Notes: generated by a model from the sequence alone, not told the origin. Counted from the stretch's first letter, positions 1 to 9,184 are shown. The stretch is DNA of 64,000 nt from Undibacterium pigrum (GCF_003201815.1 NZ_QJKB01000004.1:1-64000), one strand, 5' to 3'. Made by a program: numbers and translations.

Positions 1-94
1 CCAGGGCATATACCACCAGTACGTGAAATGCGATTACCAGCCCTATGCCTATAAACTTCTTCCCCGGCTCTTGCTGGCGATTTGAAAAATCCAT
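1..94 (-). CDS. tonB: TonB-like energy transducer, N-terminus only (runs off the window)
   Basis: Reading leftwards from the ATG at 94, 31 codons are visible before the window edge. They give a short polar, basic N-terminus and then a hydrophobic segment with an embedded His (FHVLVVYAL), the usual form of a TonB N-terminal anchor, whose TM helix contacts ExbB/ExbD. An AGGAGA ribosome site lies about 9 bases upstream of the ATG. The neighbouring pullulanase and alpha-glucosidase genes suggest a TonB dedicated to maltodextrin uptake. The C-terminal domain is outside the window, so the assignment is tentative. Confidence 0.55.
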   Translation of the reverse strand, partial: MDFSNRQQEPGKKFIGIGLVIAFHVLVVYAL

Positions 95-480
95 TCCGGC
101 TGTCTCCTCGATCTTAGAATATGAAGGCGGTAATAATAACCGCTGTTGGTGAAAAATTTGCGTTTCTCGGTCGAAAACTTTTCATATTTTTTGTAGCAAG
201 CATATGTGAGCCCTATCCAGATAAATTCCCATGCTTAGTTTGTAAGCACGCATTGCCCAAATGGATCAAGTTTTTTGATTGGATGATCAAAAATATTTGC
301 ATGGATAAGCAATATTTGAACCATGTTTTTGCGCTGGTTTGCGCGAAAATAAACGAATGCCAAAACAAATTTCTACACTATGTCCCTGCATGTATGTCTG
401 CATGGGCACAGGTGTGCACCAAAATCATCAAATCATGGCAAGCATTTGCCCCAAAACAGGCTGGTATTGCCCGGTTTGCT
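95..480. other. Intergenic region, leader of tonB-like gene and tail of pulA
   Basis: This stretch of 386 bases has no convincing gene. A 146-codon plus-strand frame runs through it into pulA, but it has poor ribosome-site support and an odd Cys/Phe/Lys-rich composition. It should hold the promoter of the tonB-like gene. A half-site like the pulA/glk operator (TGTAG at 192-196) is present, but its second half is weak. Confidence 0.5.
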
Positions 481-3255
481 TTACTCTGCCTCTATAAAAA
501 CCACGGCGCTCAACGCAGGGATGGTAAACCTGCCCTGGCTTGTATCGTATTTTGCTTCTAGCGCGACGCGCTGGTCCGCTGCTTCTGCCGCTCTGTGGAC
601 CGGGTGTAATACATAAGCTGCCTGGTTTCCCCTGGGTACATCAAGCGTCTGGCTTTGCTGACTGACATTGATGAAATACACGATGGATGCAAAGTTTGCG
701 CCAGGCATTTGCCTGCCATTCAAATGTGCAGCAATCAACAAGGGATTTTGTGTGGAGCCAGTATTATAAAAATGCAGGCGCTGTTCGATATCGGTCATAT
801 TGGACATTCTGAACAGGCTGGAGCTGGACCTGATTTTCAATAAATCACGGAACTGGTCCCGGCTAAACAAAATATCTTTTCTGGATGGTTTGATGTCCGG
901 GTTGTTCAGCAGGACTTTGATGTAGGGGTAAAACTGGGCATTATCTTTTTCTGGTGGCAAGCCAGTGCCAAAGTAGTTGTCGTTGTAGGTCCAGTCCAGG
1001 CGATTGAACCAGTCGCCAGAATTGAAGCTATTGCCATCCATGGATTTGGAGCGCAGGATATCAACACCGGCATGGTAATAGGCCACACCCTGGCTGAAGG
1101 CGGTTGTTGCCAGTGCCAGGGTTTGTATGCGGGCGCGGTCAGCGCTGCTGGTTGTGACGGGAAGGCGATAGACATTGATATCAAACAGGGTCTGGTTATC
1201 GTGGTTTTCTACATAGTTGACCACTTCGCCTGGCTGGCTGACGTAACCGGCGGGCTGTCCGGCGTAGTCGATTTCCTGTAATTGCCTGCTTTGGTCGTCA
1301 AAGCCTTGCATGCGAAATTGTCGCAGGGAGCCTGCCAGTCCCAGCCTTATCATGTCTGCTGCACGTAACAGCGCTTGCCTGGAATCGGCCCTGTTTGCCA
1401 GGCCATTGATGTAACCCTGGTTTTTGACTATGCCTTCACCAGCATCGCCATGGCCGCCGCCACGTATGGCATCGCGGGCGCGGTCACTGAAGCTGCCTAT
1501 GCCGCTGCCATTGAGTGACAACTGAGATGCCTGAACAAAGCGTTTGCCGTCAGCAATTTCACCAAAATTCCAGCCTTCACCGATGAATTGTATCTGCCTG
1601 CCAGTTTCTTTAAGTAAGCGGGCCTGCATGTCTTCCATGATTTGCCGGGGCTGGTGGCCCATGAGGTCAAAGCGGAAAGAGTCTATTTTGTAATGCCTGG
1701 CCCACAGCAGGACAGAGTCACTCATCAGCTTGGCCATCATGAGATTTTCAGTGGCGGTGTTGTCGCAGCAAGTGGAGCGTTCGATCTGGCCCAACTGGTT
1801 CAGGCGCTGATAATAGCCAGGAACGATGCGGTCCAGAACAGAGTAGGTGGTTTGACCGGCACCAGCGGTATGGTTGTAGACCACGTCCATGCCTGCGCGC
1901 AGACCTGTTGCATGCAGGGCCATGACCATTTTCCTGAATTCCACAATGCGCTTTGCACCATCGCTGGCATCCGTGGCATAACTGCCTTCGGGCGCACTGT
2001 AGTGGTAGGGTTCATAGCCCCAGTTATAGCAATCCTGATCGGCATATTGTGTCGCCAGTTTTTGAGGTTCTTCGCTGGCTGCCCTGCCTTTGATGGCCGG
2101 GGTTTTGCAATTGGCTTCAGATACAGTGGCAAAATCAAAGACAGGCAATAGATGAATGTCCGTCATGCCAGCTGCACTCAGGGCTTGCAAATGCTTTATG
2201 CCGTTAGCATGTGCTTCAGTAAAGGCAAGGTACTTGCCGCGCCATTCCGGCTTTACCGTATTGTCATTGATGGAAAAATCACGTACGTGCAATTCATAAA
2301 CTTGCATGTCGGTCTGGTTTTTAACTTTATCACTCAGTTTTTGCTCATCCCAGCCCCTGGGTTTTAATTTGCTGGAAGACAGGTCTGCAATATAACTGCG
2401 CTGCGAATCTGTAGTCAGGCTGACAGAATAGGGGTCTGTGACACGATTGCGTACCAGGCCCTGTCCGGGTACAAGTACATCGACCAGGTAGGTGTAATAG
2501 CTGCCGGATAAGTCAGTCTTATTTGCGACGTGCCAGCTACCTGTATCGCTATCGAATTGCATGCTTAGCTGGGCATTGGACTTGCTATTGCCATCTGGGT
2601 ACAGGCAAACCGAGACTTGCTGAGCCGTAGGTGCCCAGAGATTGAATTGTGTCTGGTTGCCTGGGCGAGTTGTTGGTTTGCTGATGCTTGCGCCGTAATC
2701 ATTCCGGGCGCTGGCTGCCTGGTACAAATCATCCAGTGCACCAGCAATTTGCAGGCTGGTGTAATCTAGTATCCTGCCTTCACTATCTTCTGTTGCGATG
2801 ATTGCCTGGGTTTGCTGCAATGACTTTAACTGTTTTAAGTCAGCATCTGCAAGCTCATACTCCTGGCCTGGCCCAGTGAAGTTGTAGCGTTTCGCTACAT
2901 TGCTGTCCAGTGCTGTACTTGGCTCGCTCAGTGTAAATATCTTGTCAAAACCCTGTGGCTTGCTGCCCTTGCTGAGTTTGAGTTGTCCTTTTGCAGATAC
3001 GTAAAGCCTGACTTTGCTTCCTGAGGTCATGCCCGGCCAGCGTATCAGTTTGCTGGAAAGCCAATAGGCGCGGGCTTCTTTTTCTGCCATTGCGGATGGC
3101 AGCAGGGTGCTTGCGAACGGTTTTGCATTACATGCGGCCATCATGCTGCCCGTCTTATTGTAAGCACTTGCCTGTGCGGAATAAGCTGTCAGGAGGCAGG
3201 CCAGTAAAAAGCTGTTGCGGCTTTTTGTATGCGTAGTAACTTGTTCAAAAAGCAA
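481..3255 (-). CDS. pulA: Secreted pullulanase-type alpha-1,6-glucosidase (GH13)
   Basis: This 924-residue enzyme should cleave alpha-1,6 branch links in pullulan, starch or glycogen dextrins. Residues 1-31 form a Sec signal peptide ending near AQASA. A CBM48-like domain lies around 200-290 (FNLWAPTA), then the GH13 barrel. The barrel carries the type I pullulanase motif YNWGYEP at 410-416, DVVYNHT near 457, nucleophile D530 (FRFDLMGH), acid/base E560 (GEGWNFGE) and NHD at 684-686. The C-terminus looks like a pullulanase_C domain. The start is a TTG at 3255, chosen because AGGAGA stands 6 bases upstream and the signal peptide follows directly. The gene is divergent from glk. A LacI-type operator lies about 60 bases upstream. 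Confidence 0.92.
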   Translation of the reverse strand: MLFEQVTTHTKSRNSFLLACLLTAYSAQASAYNKTGSMMAACNAKPFASTLLPSAMAEKEARAYWLSSKLIRWPGMTSGSKVRLYVSAKGQLKLSKGSKPQGFDKIFTLSEPSTALDSNVAKRYNFTGPGQEYELADADLKQLKSLQQTQAIIATEDSEGRILDYTSLQIAGALDDLYQAASARNDYGASISKPTTRPGNQTQFNLWAPTAQQVSVCLYPDGNSKSNAQLSMQFDSDTGSWHVANKTDLSGSYYTYLVDVLVPGQGLVRNRVTDPYSVSLTTDSQRSYIADLSSSKLKPRGWDEQKLSDKVKNQTDMQVYELHVRDFSINDNTVKPEWRGKYLAFTEAHANGIKHLQALSAAGMTDIHLLPVFDFATVSEANCKTPAIKGRAASEEPQKLATQYADQDCYNWGYEPYHYSAPEGSYATDASDGAKRIVEFRKMVMALHATGLRAGMDVVYNHTAGAGQTTYSVLDRIVPGYYQRLNQLGQIERSTCCDNTATENLMMAKLMSDSVLLWARHYKIDSFRFDLMGHQPRQIMEDMQARLLKETGRQIQFIGEGWNFGEIADGKRFVQASQLSLNGSGIGSFSDRARDAIRGGGHGDAGEGIVKNQGYINGLANRADSRQALLRAADMIRLGLAGSLRQFRMQGFDDQSRQLQEIDYAGQPAGYVSQPGEVVNYVENHDNQTLFDINVYRLPVTTSSADRARIQTLALATTAFSQGVAYYHAGVDILRSKSMDGNSFNSGDWFNRLDWTYNDNYFGTGLPPEKDNAQFYPYIKVLLNNPDIKPSRKDILFSRDQFRDLLKIRSSSSLFRMSNMTDIEQRLHFYNTGSTQNPLLIAAHLNGRQMPGANFASIVYFINVSQQSQTLDVPRGNQAAYVLHPVHRAAEAADQRVALEAKYDTSQGRFTIPALSAVVFIEAE

Positions 3256-3314
3256 AGTAGTCTCCTGAGAAAACGGCTATGCAAATATCGATTTGGAATG
3301 CGTCATAAACTAAA

Positions 3315-3331
3315 AAGTAGTGTGACTACAT
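3315..3331. promoter_or_regulatory. Operator-like inverted repeat, copy 1 (pulA side)
   Basis: The arms AAGTAG and CTACAT flank a 5-base spacer. The right side continues into TAA, identical to the second copy at 3444. It lies about 60 bases upstream of the pulA start. Size and symmetry fit a LacI-family sugar repressor, but no such gene is in the window. Confidence 0.6.
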
Positions 3332-3443
3332 AATAAAAATCGAGTTTACAGCCAGTTTTACCGGTTTAATTGTGGCTTAAGCCAACATTTTTTCAAATTT
3401 TAACCCAATAATCGCAAATTTGTTAGACATGGATTGTTGATAT

Positions 3444-3460
3444 ATGTAGTATTGCTACAT
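3444..3460. promoter_or_regulatory. Operator-like inverted repeat, copy 2 (glk side)
   Basis: Perfect 6-base arms (ATGTAG, CTACAT) flank a 5-base spacer, about 54 bases upstream of the glk start. It shares GTAGT-n4-CTACATAA with copy 1. Together the two copies suggest one regulator controls both divergent genes. Confidence 0.65.
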
Positions 3461-3513
3461 AAAATCTGCTTGTGGCTGGTTTCTTATGCCTGCAGATTCA
3501 GGTGCAAAAAAAT

Positions 3514-4551
3514 ATGAATGGTGAGATGTTGAGCAATAATCAGAAAAAATCAGACAGTATCGCCCCGCGCTTGCTGGCAGATATAGGTGGCACCAATGCA
3601 CGTTTCGCACTGGAACTGCATAGCCAGGAATTTACCGCTATTGCGGTATTGCCCTGCAATGCCTATCCTGACCTGCAATCTGCCATTGCGGCTTATTTGT
3701 CCAGCCCTGAAGTCGTTGCGGTTTGCTCTTCGGCTGTCAAAAATGCCGCCATCGCCATCGCTAATCCTGTCGATGGCGATATGGTGCGCATGACCAATCA
3801 TCACTGGACTTTTTCCATAGAAGCTTTGCGGCTGGCTGCCGGGTTTGACAATCTGGTGGTAGTGAATGATTTCACTGCGCTGGCCATGGCCCTGCCGCAT
3901 CTGGCTGCGCATGAGCGTGTGCAAATTGGCGGTGGCAAACCGCAAGCCAGCCGTGCCATAGGTCTGATTGGTCCTGGCACTGGCCTGGGTGTATCCGGCA
4001 TCATTCCATCTGGTGCGCATTGGGTGCCTTTATCGAGTGAAGGCGGGCATGTCAGTTTTTCTCCCAGCAATGAAATCGAAATAGAAATCCTGCGCCAGGT
4101 CTGGAAAGAATATCCGCATGCTTCCGCAGAGCGATTGATCTCTGGCATGGGGCTGGAATTGATGTACCGTATTCTGGTGCAAATGGATGAGCAGACTGAT
4201 GTTGAAGAGATGAGTGCCGCCGACATTACCCGCCGCGCCCTGGATGGCAGTTGTGATATTTGTATACGCACGGTAGATTATTTTTGCGCCATGTTGGGCA
4301 CCATTGCAGGTAACCTGGCCGTTACGCTGGGGGCGACTGGCGGCGTATATATAGGCGGTGGAATAGTCCCACGTCTGGGAGAGTTTTTTACCCGCTCAGC
4401 ATTTCGCCAGCGCTTTGAAGCCAAGGGGCGTTTTACCGATTACCTGGCACAAATACCGACTTACCTGATTACGGCAGAGTATCCTGCATTTCTGGGTGTC
4501 TCTGCGATATTGAATGAACGACTGTCCTTGACTGTTCATACTGATGCTTGA
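3514..4551 (+). CDS. glk: Glucokinase (E. coli Glk type)
   Basis: This 345-residue enzyme is an ATP-dependent glucokinase that would phosphorylate glucose released by the neighbouring glucosidases. The phosphate-binding motif [14 protein letters not shown] lies near residue 20. [10 protein letters not shown] and [11 protein letters not shown] follow near 155-185, as in bacterial Glk (PF02685). An in-frame GTG at 3472 would add 14 residues. ATG 3514 is preferred because AGGTG lies 9 bases upstream and the length is closer to the family. It is divergent from pulA and upstream of the alpha-glucosidase on the same strand. Confidence 0.93.
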   Translation: MNGEMLSNNQKKSDSIAPRLLADIGGTNARFALELHSQEFTAIAVLPCNAYPDLQSAIAAYLSSPEVVAVCSSAVKNAAIAIANPVDGDMVRMTNHHWTFSIEALRLAAGFDNLVVVNDFTALAMALPHLAAHERVQIGGGKPQASRAIGLIGPGTGLGVSGIIPSGAHWVPLSSEGGHVSFSPSNEIEIEILRQVWKEYPHASAERLISGMGLELMYRILVQMDEQTDVEEMSAADITRRALDGSCDICIRTVDYFCAMLGTIAGNLAVTLGATGGVYIGGGIVPRLGEFFTRSAFRQRFEAKGRFTDYLAQIPTYLITAEYPAFLGVSAILNERLSLTVHTDA

Positions 4552-4576
4552 ATGAAAGACCATTTATCACATAGGC

Positions 4577-4682
4577 GCACAGAGGCACAGAGGAGGCACT
4601 GAGGGGAAAAATTGATCTGGTAAGTAAAATTCTCCTTCATGTTTTCTCTTTGCTTTTCTCTGTGTCTCCGTGTCTCTGTGTT
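4577..4682. repeat. CACAGAG-rich imperfect inverted repeat
   Basis: The spacer between glk and the alpha-glucosidase holds a GGCACAGAGG-rich left arm (4577-4608) and a complementary TCTCTGTGTCTCCGTG-rich right arm (4645-4682), separated by an AT-rich loop. The arms would fold into a long imperfect hairpin. Similar CACAGAG palindromes are dispersed intergenic repeats in many proteobacteria. It may end glk transcription. No coding potential is seen. Confidence 0.65.
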
Positions 4683-4724
4683 GAGAGGTCTGGCTTTTCA
4701 GATTAATAATCAAACTCCATATCC

Positions 4725-6356
4725 ATGAATAACTCTAACAAAGAGCAAACAAATGACTGGTGGCGTGATGCCGTGATCTACCAGGTTTATCCACGCAGTT
4801 TTTCAGACAGCAATGGTGATGGCATAGGTGATTTGCCCGGCATTACTGCAAAGCTGGATTACATCGCCAGCCTGGGTGTGGATATAGTCTGGATTTCGCC
4901 TTTCTTCACTTCGCCCATGAAAGACTTTGGTTACGACGTGGCAGATTATTGCGATGTCGATCCCATCTTTGGCACGCTGGCTGACTTTGATGTCTTGCTC
5001 AGCCGTGCGCATGAGTTGGGTTTGAAGATCATGATAGACCAGGTCTTGTCGCATTGTTCTGAACAACACCCCTGGTTTGTTGAAAGCCGCAAGAGTCGTG
5101 ATAATCCCAAGGCTGACTGGTATGTCTGGGCTAATCCCAAGGCAGATGGCTCGCCACCGAATAACTGGTTGTCAGTATTTGGTGGCCCGGCCTGGCAATG
5201 GGATGCACGGCGTCGCCAATACTATATGCATAATTTCCTGGTCAGCCAGCCTGATCTGAACTTCCATCACCCAGAAGTACAGCAGGCGCATCTGGATAAT
5301 ATGCGTTTCTGGCTGGAACGTGGTGTGGATGGCTTCCGTCTTGATGCCTGTAATTTTCATTTCCATGACCAGGCTTTGCGCGACAATCCGCCTAGCCAGG
5401 TGCGCGATAACAAGACGGTGCAGGACAATAATCCCTATGGCATGCAGGCACACGTCCACGACAAGACTCAGCCTGAAAATTTGGCTTTCCTGGAAAAAAT
5501 CCGTAGCCTCTTGAATGAGTATGGCGCAATCGCCATTGGTGAAGTTGGGGCAGATGATTCGCTGGCGGTGATGGCGGATTACACGGCCGATGGCAATAAA
5601 CTGCATATGGCCTATAGCTTCAACTTGCTGACGGCGACGTATTCTGCTGCCTATATACGCCAGCAAGTGGAAGAGTATGAGGCGCGTGTCAAAGGTGGCT
5701 GGGTATCCTGGTCAGTGGGCAATCACGATTCGGTACGTGTCATGACGCGCTGGGGTGGGGCAGAGGCGACACCAGCATTTGCCAGGATGTTGCTGGCCAT
5801 GCAGATGGCCCTGAAAGGCACGCCTTGTCTGTATCAAGGGGATGAGCTGGCACTGACAGAAGCCGACATTGCCTATGAAGATATACAAGACCCCTACGGT
5901 ATTACCTTCTGGCCAGAATTCAAGGGCCGTGACGGTTGCCGCACGCCCATGCCATGGCAGGCAGATCAGCCACATGCAGGGTTCACTACTGGCAAACCCT
6001 GGTTGCCAGTTCCCGCTGAGCATGCAGAAAATGCTGTGTCGGTACAAGATGCTCAACAAGATTCGGTCTTGAATTATGCGCGTCATATCCTGGCATGGCG
6101 CAAGAAATACACGCAACTTAGCCGCGGTGAAATCAGTTTCTTTGATGCCCCTGAACCGGTATTGGCAATACGCCGCGATCTTGCAGGCAGCACGAGCTTG
6201 CTGGCTGCATTCAATCTGGGAAATCAGCCTGTCAGTTTTGTGTGGCCAGATGCGCAGGGCGCAAATACATTGTCAAAGTCAGGTATGGCCGGACAAAGTC
6301 ATGGCAAAACTGTCGAATTACCAGCTTACGGCGGCTGGTTTGCAGAAATCATTTAA
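4725..6356 (+). CDS. GH13 alpha-glucosidase (oligo-1,6-glucosidase-like)
   Basis: This 543-residue enzyme has no signal peptide, so it is cytoplasmic and should release glucose from imported malto- or isomalto-oligosaccharides. The start region WWRDAVIYQVYPRSF is typical of GH13 alpha-glucosidases. Catalytic residues appear as D207 (GFRLDACNF), E273 (IGEVGADD) and the NHD at 333-335. It resembles the GH13_23 group of Gram-negative alpha-glucosidases, but exact specificity cannot be read from sequence alone. With pulA outside and glk inside, it completes a route from starch to glucose 6-phosphate. A strong terminator follows. Confidence 0.9.
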   Translation: MNNSNKEQTNDWWRDAVIYQVYPRSFSDSNGDGIGDLPGITAKLDYIASLGVDIVWISPFFTSPMKDFGYDVADYCDVDPIFGTLADFDVLLSRAHELGLKIMIDQVLSHCSEQHPWFVESRKSRDNPKADWYVWANPKADGSPPNNWLSVFGGPAWQWDARRRQYYMHNFLVSQPDLNFHHPEVQQAHLDNMRFWLERGVDGFRLDACNFHFHDQALRDNPPSQVRDNKTVQDNNPYGMQAHVHDKTQPENLAFLEKIRSLLNEYGAIAIGEVGADDSLAVMADYTADGNKLHMAYSFNLLTATYSAAYIRQQVEEYEARVKGGWVSWSVGNHDSVRVMTRWGGAEATPAFARMLLAMQMALKGTPCLYQGDELALTEADIAYEDIQDPYGITFWPEFKGRDGCRTPMPWQADQPHAGFTTGKPWLPVPAEHAENAVSVQDAQQDSVLNYARHILAWRKKYTQLSRGEISFFDAPEPVLAIRRDLAGSTSLLAAFNLGNQPVSFVWPDAQGANTLSKSGMAGQSHGKTVELPAYGGWFAEII

Positions 6357-6398
6357 TCATGAATAATTTGTAGTTGGCAGATTGCATTGCGCTTGACA

Positions 6399-6431
6399 GG
6401 GCTGTACGAGTTTCGTGCAGCCCTTTTTTTT
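6399..6431 (+). terminator. Rho-independent terminator after the alpha-glucosidase
   Basis: The stem GGGCTG/CAGCCC (6399-6404 and 6418-6423), with an inner ACGA/CGT pairing, is followed by eight T residues. Confidence 0.85.
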
Positions 6432-6455
6432 TCTGGTGCCATGTGAACAAAAAAA

Positions 6456-7211
6456 TCAATCCAAAGGGAGGCAGTCAGCGATTTGCCGGAACACTTCCAG
6501 GGCTGGATTGTCTGGCGAATAATGGCTGAGCGGTTGCTGGAAGGCGAAGGCCAGGCTGATTTCATCATCACGCGGTATGCCATAGGGAAGCATGCGCTCA
6601 CCATAGGAGTTTGCCAGGGCCTTGGCAATATCTGTATTGAGTTTATTGCCAGGTTCAAGCTGGTTCAGTACCAGGACGCAATTGTCCAGTGTCGCATGGG
6701 TTTCCATATTGCTCAGCCAGGATTCCATGGCCGGAATGGTGGCATAGGAACTGGCATCGGCCAGTGCAACCATGACGACCACGTCAGCACAGGCAAGTGC
6801 CTGGCGCAAATACAGGGAAGGGCCAGGAGGAGTGTCGATGAGCAGGATGCCGTCTTCTGGCAAACCCAGTTGCCGTATGCGTGTTTCTATCCAGTCTGGA
6901 TAAGTGCCCAGGCAAGCCTCAAAGGCTTTGCGCTGTCTTTCGCTGACTTCACCATAGGGCAGGTTGATGACATTATAGGGGGTAGGGAAGGCCAGTTCAC
7001 TCCAGTCGCCCTCTGCATCTGTCTGGCATGCGACACCTTCTTCCAGCGCAATGCCAAGACCGAAATGCATGTGCAGGCTATTTTGTGGGTCGAGGTTCAG
7101 TACGGCTATGTCATTGGCTTCGGCATCTTCGGCCAGTACAGCGGCCAAATTCGCGGTCACGCTGGTTTTACCCACGCCACCTTTCATTGAAACAACTGCA
7201 ATAATTTTCAT
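6456..7211 (-). CDS. bcsQ: BcsQ/YhjQ-like MinD-family ATPase, copy 1
   Basis: This 251-residue P-loop ATPase has a deviant Walker A motif KGGVGKT at 10-16 and a Walker B-like ILLIDTPPG. Both place it in the ParA/MinD superfamily, in the subgroup that includes BcsQ of cellulose operons. BcsQ is thought to help position the polysaccharide synthase at the cell pole. It is the last gene of a minus-strand set (AlgF-like, AlgJ-like, BcsP-like, BcsQ), 22 bases after the previous gene. The start at 7211 has an AT-rich leader and no clear Shine-Dalgarno sequence. It shares family with a second copy at 17364-18110. A chromosome-partition ParA is unlikely because no ParB or parS is nearby. Confidence 0.82.
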   Translation of the reverse strand: MKIIAVVSMKGGVGKTSVTANLAAVLAEDAEANDIAVLNLDPQNSLHMHFGLGIALEEGVACQTDAEGDWSELAFPTPYNVINLPYGEVSERQRKAFEACLGTYPDWIETRIRQLGLPEDGILLIDTPPGPSLYLRQALACADVVVMVALADASSYATIPAMESWLSNMETHATLDNCVLVLNQLEPGNKLNTDIAKALANSYGERMLPYGIPRDDEISLAFAFQQPLSHYSPDNPALEVFRQIADCLPLD

Positions 7212-7233
7212 TTTTTATTGTTATTTGCTATTT

Positions 7234-7623
7234 TTATTCATTAGCTACTTGCCCTGTCAGTCTGCTCTCGCCAGTTTGTGCTGAGGGCTTTTGTTCGCCT
7301 TGTGCCAGGCGCTGGAAAAGGGCGTGGACAGAGCCACCTGCCGCTGCCTGGGCACTGGTGCTGCTATTATTCATAGAGGGTGCTGAAGGTGTTGATACTG
7401 CCAGGTGACGTAACTGGCTGGCAATCTGATGTGCTTTTTGGGTAGCAATGCTGGGTGCTGCGGGCCATGTCTGCAAATTGTTTATTGGCTGGGGCTGGAA
7501 TTGCCATCGCGCCTCTTTTTCCGCGGCCGACAAGAGCGCAGGGCGCTCCGCCTGCCTGGCGGCGATCGATTGCAAAATAGGCCAGTTTTCTTGCTGCTCA
7601 CTGGCATCGTTCCGGTGTTTCAT
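7234..7623 (-). CDS. Small Pro/Gln/Ala-rich protein, BcsP-like
   Basis: This 129-residue protein has no signal peptide or membrane segment and is mostly low-complexity (Ala, Ser, Gln, Pro). It ends with a short ordered-looking motif, VHALFQRLAQGE, near residues 98-109. Proteins called BcsP, found beside BcsQ in betaproteobacterial cellulose operons, are also disordered and carry a short LF-x-RL motif near the C-terminus. The BcsP call is therefore plausible, but it rests on context and that motif. AAAGGAAG lies upstream of ATG 7623. The gene sits 22 bases before bcsQ and 118 bases after the AlgJ-like gene. Confidence 0.55.
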   Translation of the reverse strand: MKHRNDASEQQENWPILQSIAARQAERPALLSAAEKEARWQFQPQPINNLQTWPAAPSIATQKAHQIASQLRHLAVSTPSAPSMNNSSTSAQAAAGGSVHALFQRLAQGEQKPSAQTGESRLTGQVANE

Positions 7624-7741
7624 TATTGGTTTCTGCTTCCTTTGATAAGCTGGGCACTTACTGCCAGTGTGTCAATCCAATTTATTTTATCAATCATTGA
7701 AGTCGCAAGATAGAAATAATTGAAACGCTGTTGTCAGAAGT

Positions 7742-9184
7742 TTACTTGCTCATATGTGCAGGCAAGCGGCAAAGTTTCACATCACTGATCGTCAAACCTG
7801 CAGTTTCACCCGGCCATATCTTCAAAGCCGTGTAGGCCTTGCCTCCGGCTGGCAGGGCGATTTTCAGGGTGTGTGCTGCACCATCTGCATTGATAGTGAT
7901 ATTCCATTTTTTTGCACTGGCATCGCCTTTCATGACCTCGAGGCCCAGATTTTGAGCGGCATTGTTGTTGCTGGCACTGATGCTGGCGAGCAGATAATCC
8001 TGTGCATCAACTGCCTGACTGAATTGCAGGCTGGCGTAATCAGACGCCGATGTCCTGGCAAATTGCGCACGTTGAGCTTCTCGGGCACCCGGGCCCGTGA
8101 ATTTTGCGCTGGCTGCAGCAGGGCGGCACTGCATTTGCACCATGGTACTTACGCGTTGCAGCCATTCCTGGTTATCGCTGCGATAACGTGCCTCGCGATA
8201 TAAAAAGGCGGGTGGTGCACGCATATCTCTTTCCGGCATCTCCCAGATCAGAAATTTAGGTGGCGTATTTTGGAAAGCATCATCGCGCAGATAAGTTTCC
8301 ATACCTACCCAGGAACCCTGGTCAGCGCCGACAGCAATCGCCAGCACATCTTTTTGCAAGGCAAATTTCAAAAAATCAGGGAAGCGTGTCCATGGTTTTG
8401 AATAACTGCTGCCTACCAGGCTAATCATGGGCGTGCTGGCGTCACCCAGCAAATTACTTCCAGAGCTCGCTTTGGTGATCTCGGCATCCAGTACATATTC
8501 AGGCGCATAAGCAGGTGCACCCTTGGGAAGTTGTGTGACCAGATCGCGTGAAACGGTGGCGATGGCTTGTTCAGACCAGCGCATGTTGTATTTTTCTGCG
8601 GGTATCTGGCGTAGCTGGTTTTTCATGGCAGCATCGGCGTCAATGCTGCTGGCCACGGTTTCTGCTGCCAGCAAGGCGCCTGTCGGTGTCCAGTGGCTAT
8701 CGAGGCGGAAGTAGAGATGTTTATCCGGACGATTTTTTGCGCTTTGCAAAAAGCTGGTATTCAGATCAACGACTTTCACGCCTGCCGAACTAAGGGCCTG
8801 TGCCATACGCTGATAATTTCCCGCCATATAGGGATTAAGCTTGTTCTGTTCAGGCACATAGGCTTGATAGATACGCGCTTTCAGCGGCACCATTGCGACC
8901 ACCAGTGTGATGCCATTCTCCTGCAATGCCTGGCTAAAGGATTTGATCAGATCCACCGAGGTGTTGGTGGCAGCCATGTCTGCACTATTCGCCCATTCAT
9001 GGCGGTAGAACAGCCAGTCGTTTTTCCCGATGATGCCGACGGCTTCTTCTGCATGTACTGGGGCGGCACTCATGCAAACAGCCGAAGTTGCCAGTAATGT
9101 CAAGGTCAGCGAGGCCATGTGAGACAGGCGTAAAGATGTGCGCAGTATGATAATGCTCCTTGTTAGTGCGGGATGAATGCTCAA
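7742..9184 (-). CDS. AlgJ/AlgX-like SGNH O-acetyltransferase with C-terminal carbohydrate-binding-like domain
   Basis: This exported protein of up to 480 residues should act in the periplasm on polysaccharide O-acetylation. It has a hydrophobic signal peptide ending near residue 45 (PVHA). The catalytic Asp-x-His is D162-S-H164 in RLDSHWTPTGA, and the serine motif is GSSYS at 258-262, as in AlgJ and AlgX. The C-terminal 140 residues look like a beta-sandwich carbohydrate-binding module, as in AlgX. The start is unclear. TTG 9184 has no ribosome site and ATG 9118 would cut into the signal peptide, whereas AAGGAG at 9156-9161 points to an unusual ATA or CTG start at 9148/9145. It lies 37 bases downstream of the AlgF-like gene. 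Confidence 0.82.
   Translation of the reverse strand: MSIHPALTRSIIILRTSLRLSHMASLTLTLLATSAVCMSAAPVHAEEAVGIIGKNDWLFYRHEWANSADMAATNTSVDLIKSFSQALQENGITLVVAMVPLKARIYQAYVPEQNKLNPYMAGNYQRMAQALSSAGVKVVDLNTSFLQSAKNRPDKHLYFRLDSHWTPTGALLAAETVASSIDADAAMKNQLRQIPAEKYNMRWSEQAIATVSRDLVTQLPKGAPAYAPEYVLDAEITKASSGSNLLGDASTPMISLVGSSYSKPWTRFPDFLKFALQKDVLAIAVGADQGSWVGMETYLRDDAFQNTPPKFLIWEMPERDMRAPPAFLYREARYRSDNQEWLQRVSTMVQMQCRPAAASAKFTGPGAREAQRAQFARTSASDYASLQFSQAVDAQDYLLASISASNNNAAQNLGLEVMKGDASAKKWNITINADGAAHTLKIALPAGGKAYTALKIWPGETAGLTISDVKLCRLPAHMSK
9156..9161 (-). promoter_or_regulatory. Strong Shine-Dalgarno without an ATG/GTG/TTG partner
   Basis: AAGGAG on the minus strand is followed in the AlgJ-like frame by ATT, ATC, ATA and CTG, with ATA 7 bases and CTG 10 bases downstream. 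It suggests a rare initiation codon for the AlgJ-like gene, or a chance match. Confidence 0.4.

Noticed and set aside
121..561. 146-codon plus-strand open frame
   Set aside because: It lacks a ribosome site, runs antisense into pulA and has an odd Cys/Phe/Lys composition with no family pattern.
1642..2151. 169-codon frame antisense to pulA
   Set aside because: A mirror of a strongly coding GH13 gene; composition follows the complement of pulA codons.
6483..7190. 235-codon frame antisense to bcsQ
   Set aside because: Fully inside the ATPase gene on the opposite strand; the ATPase has clear Walker motifs.
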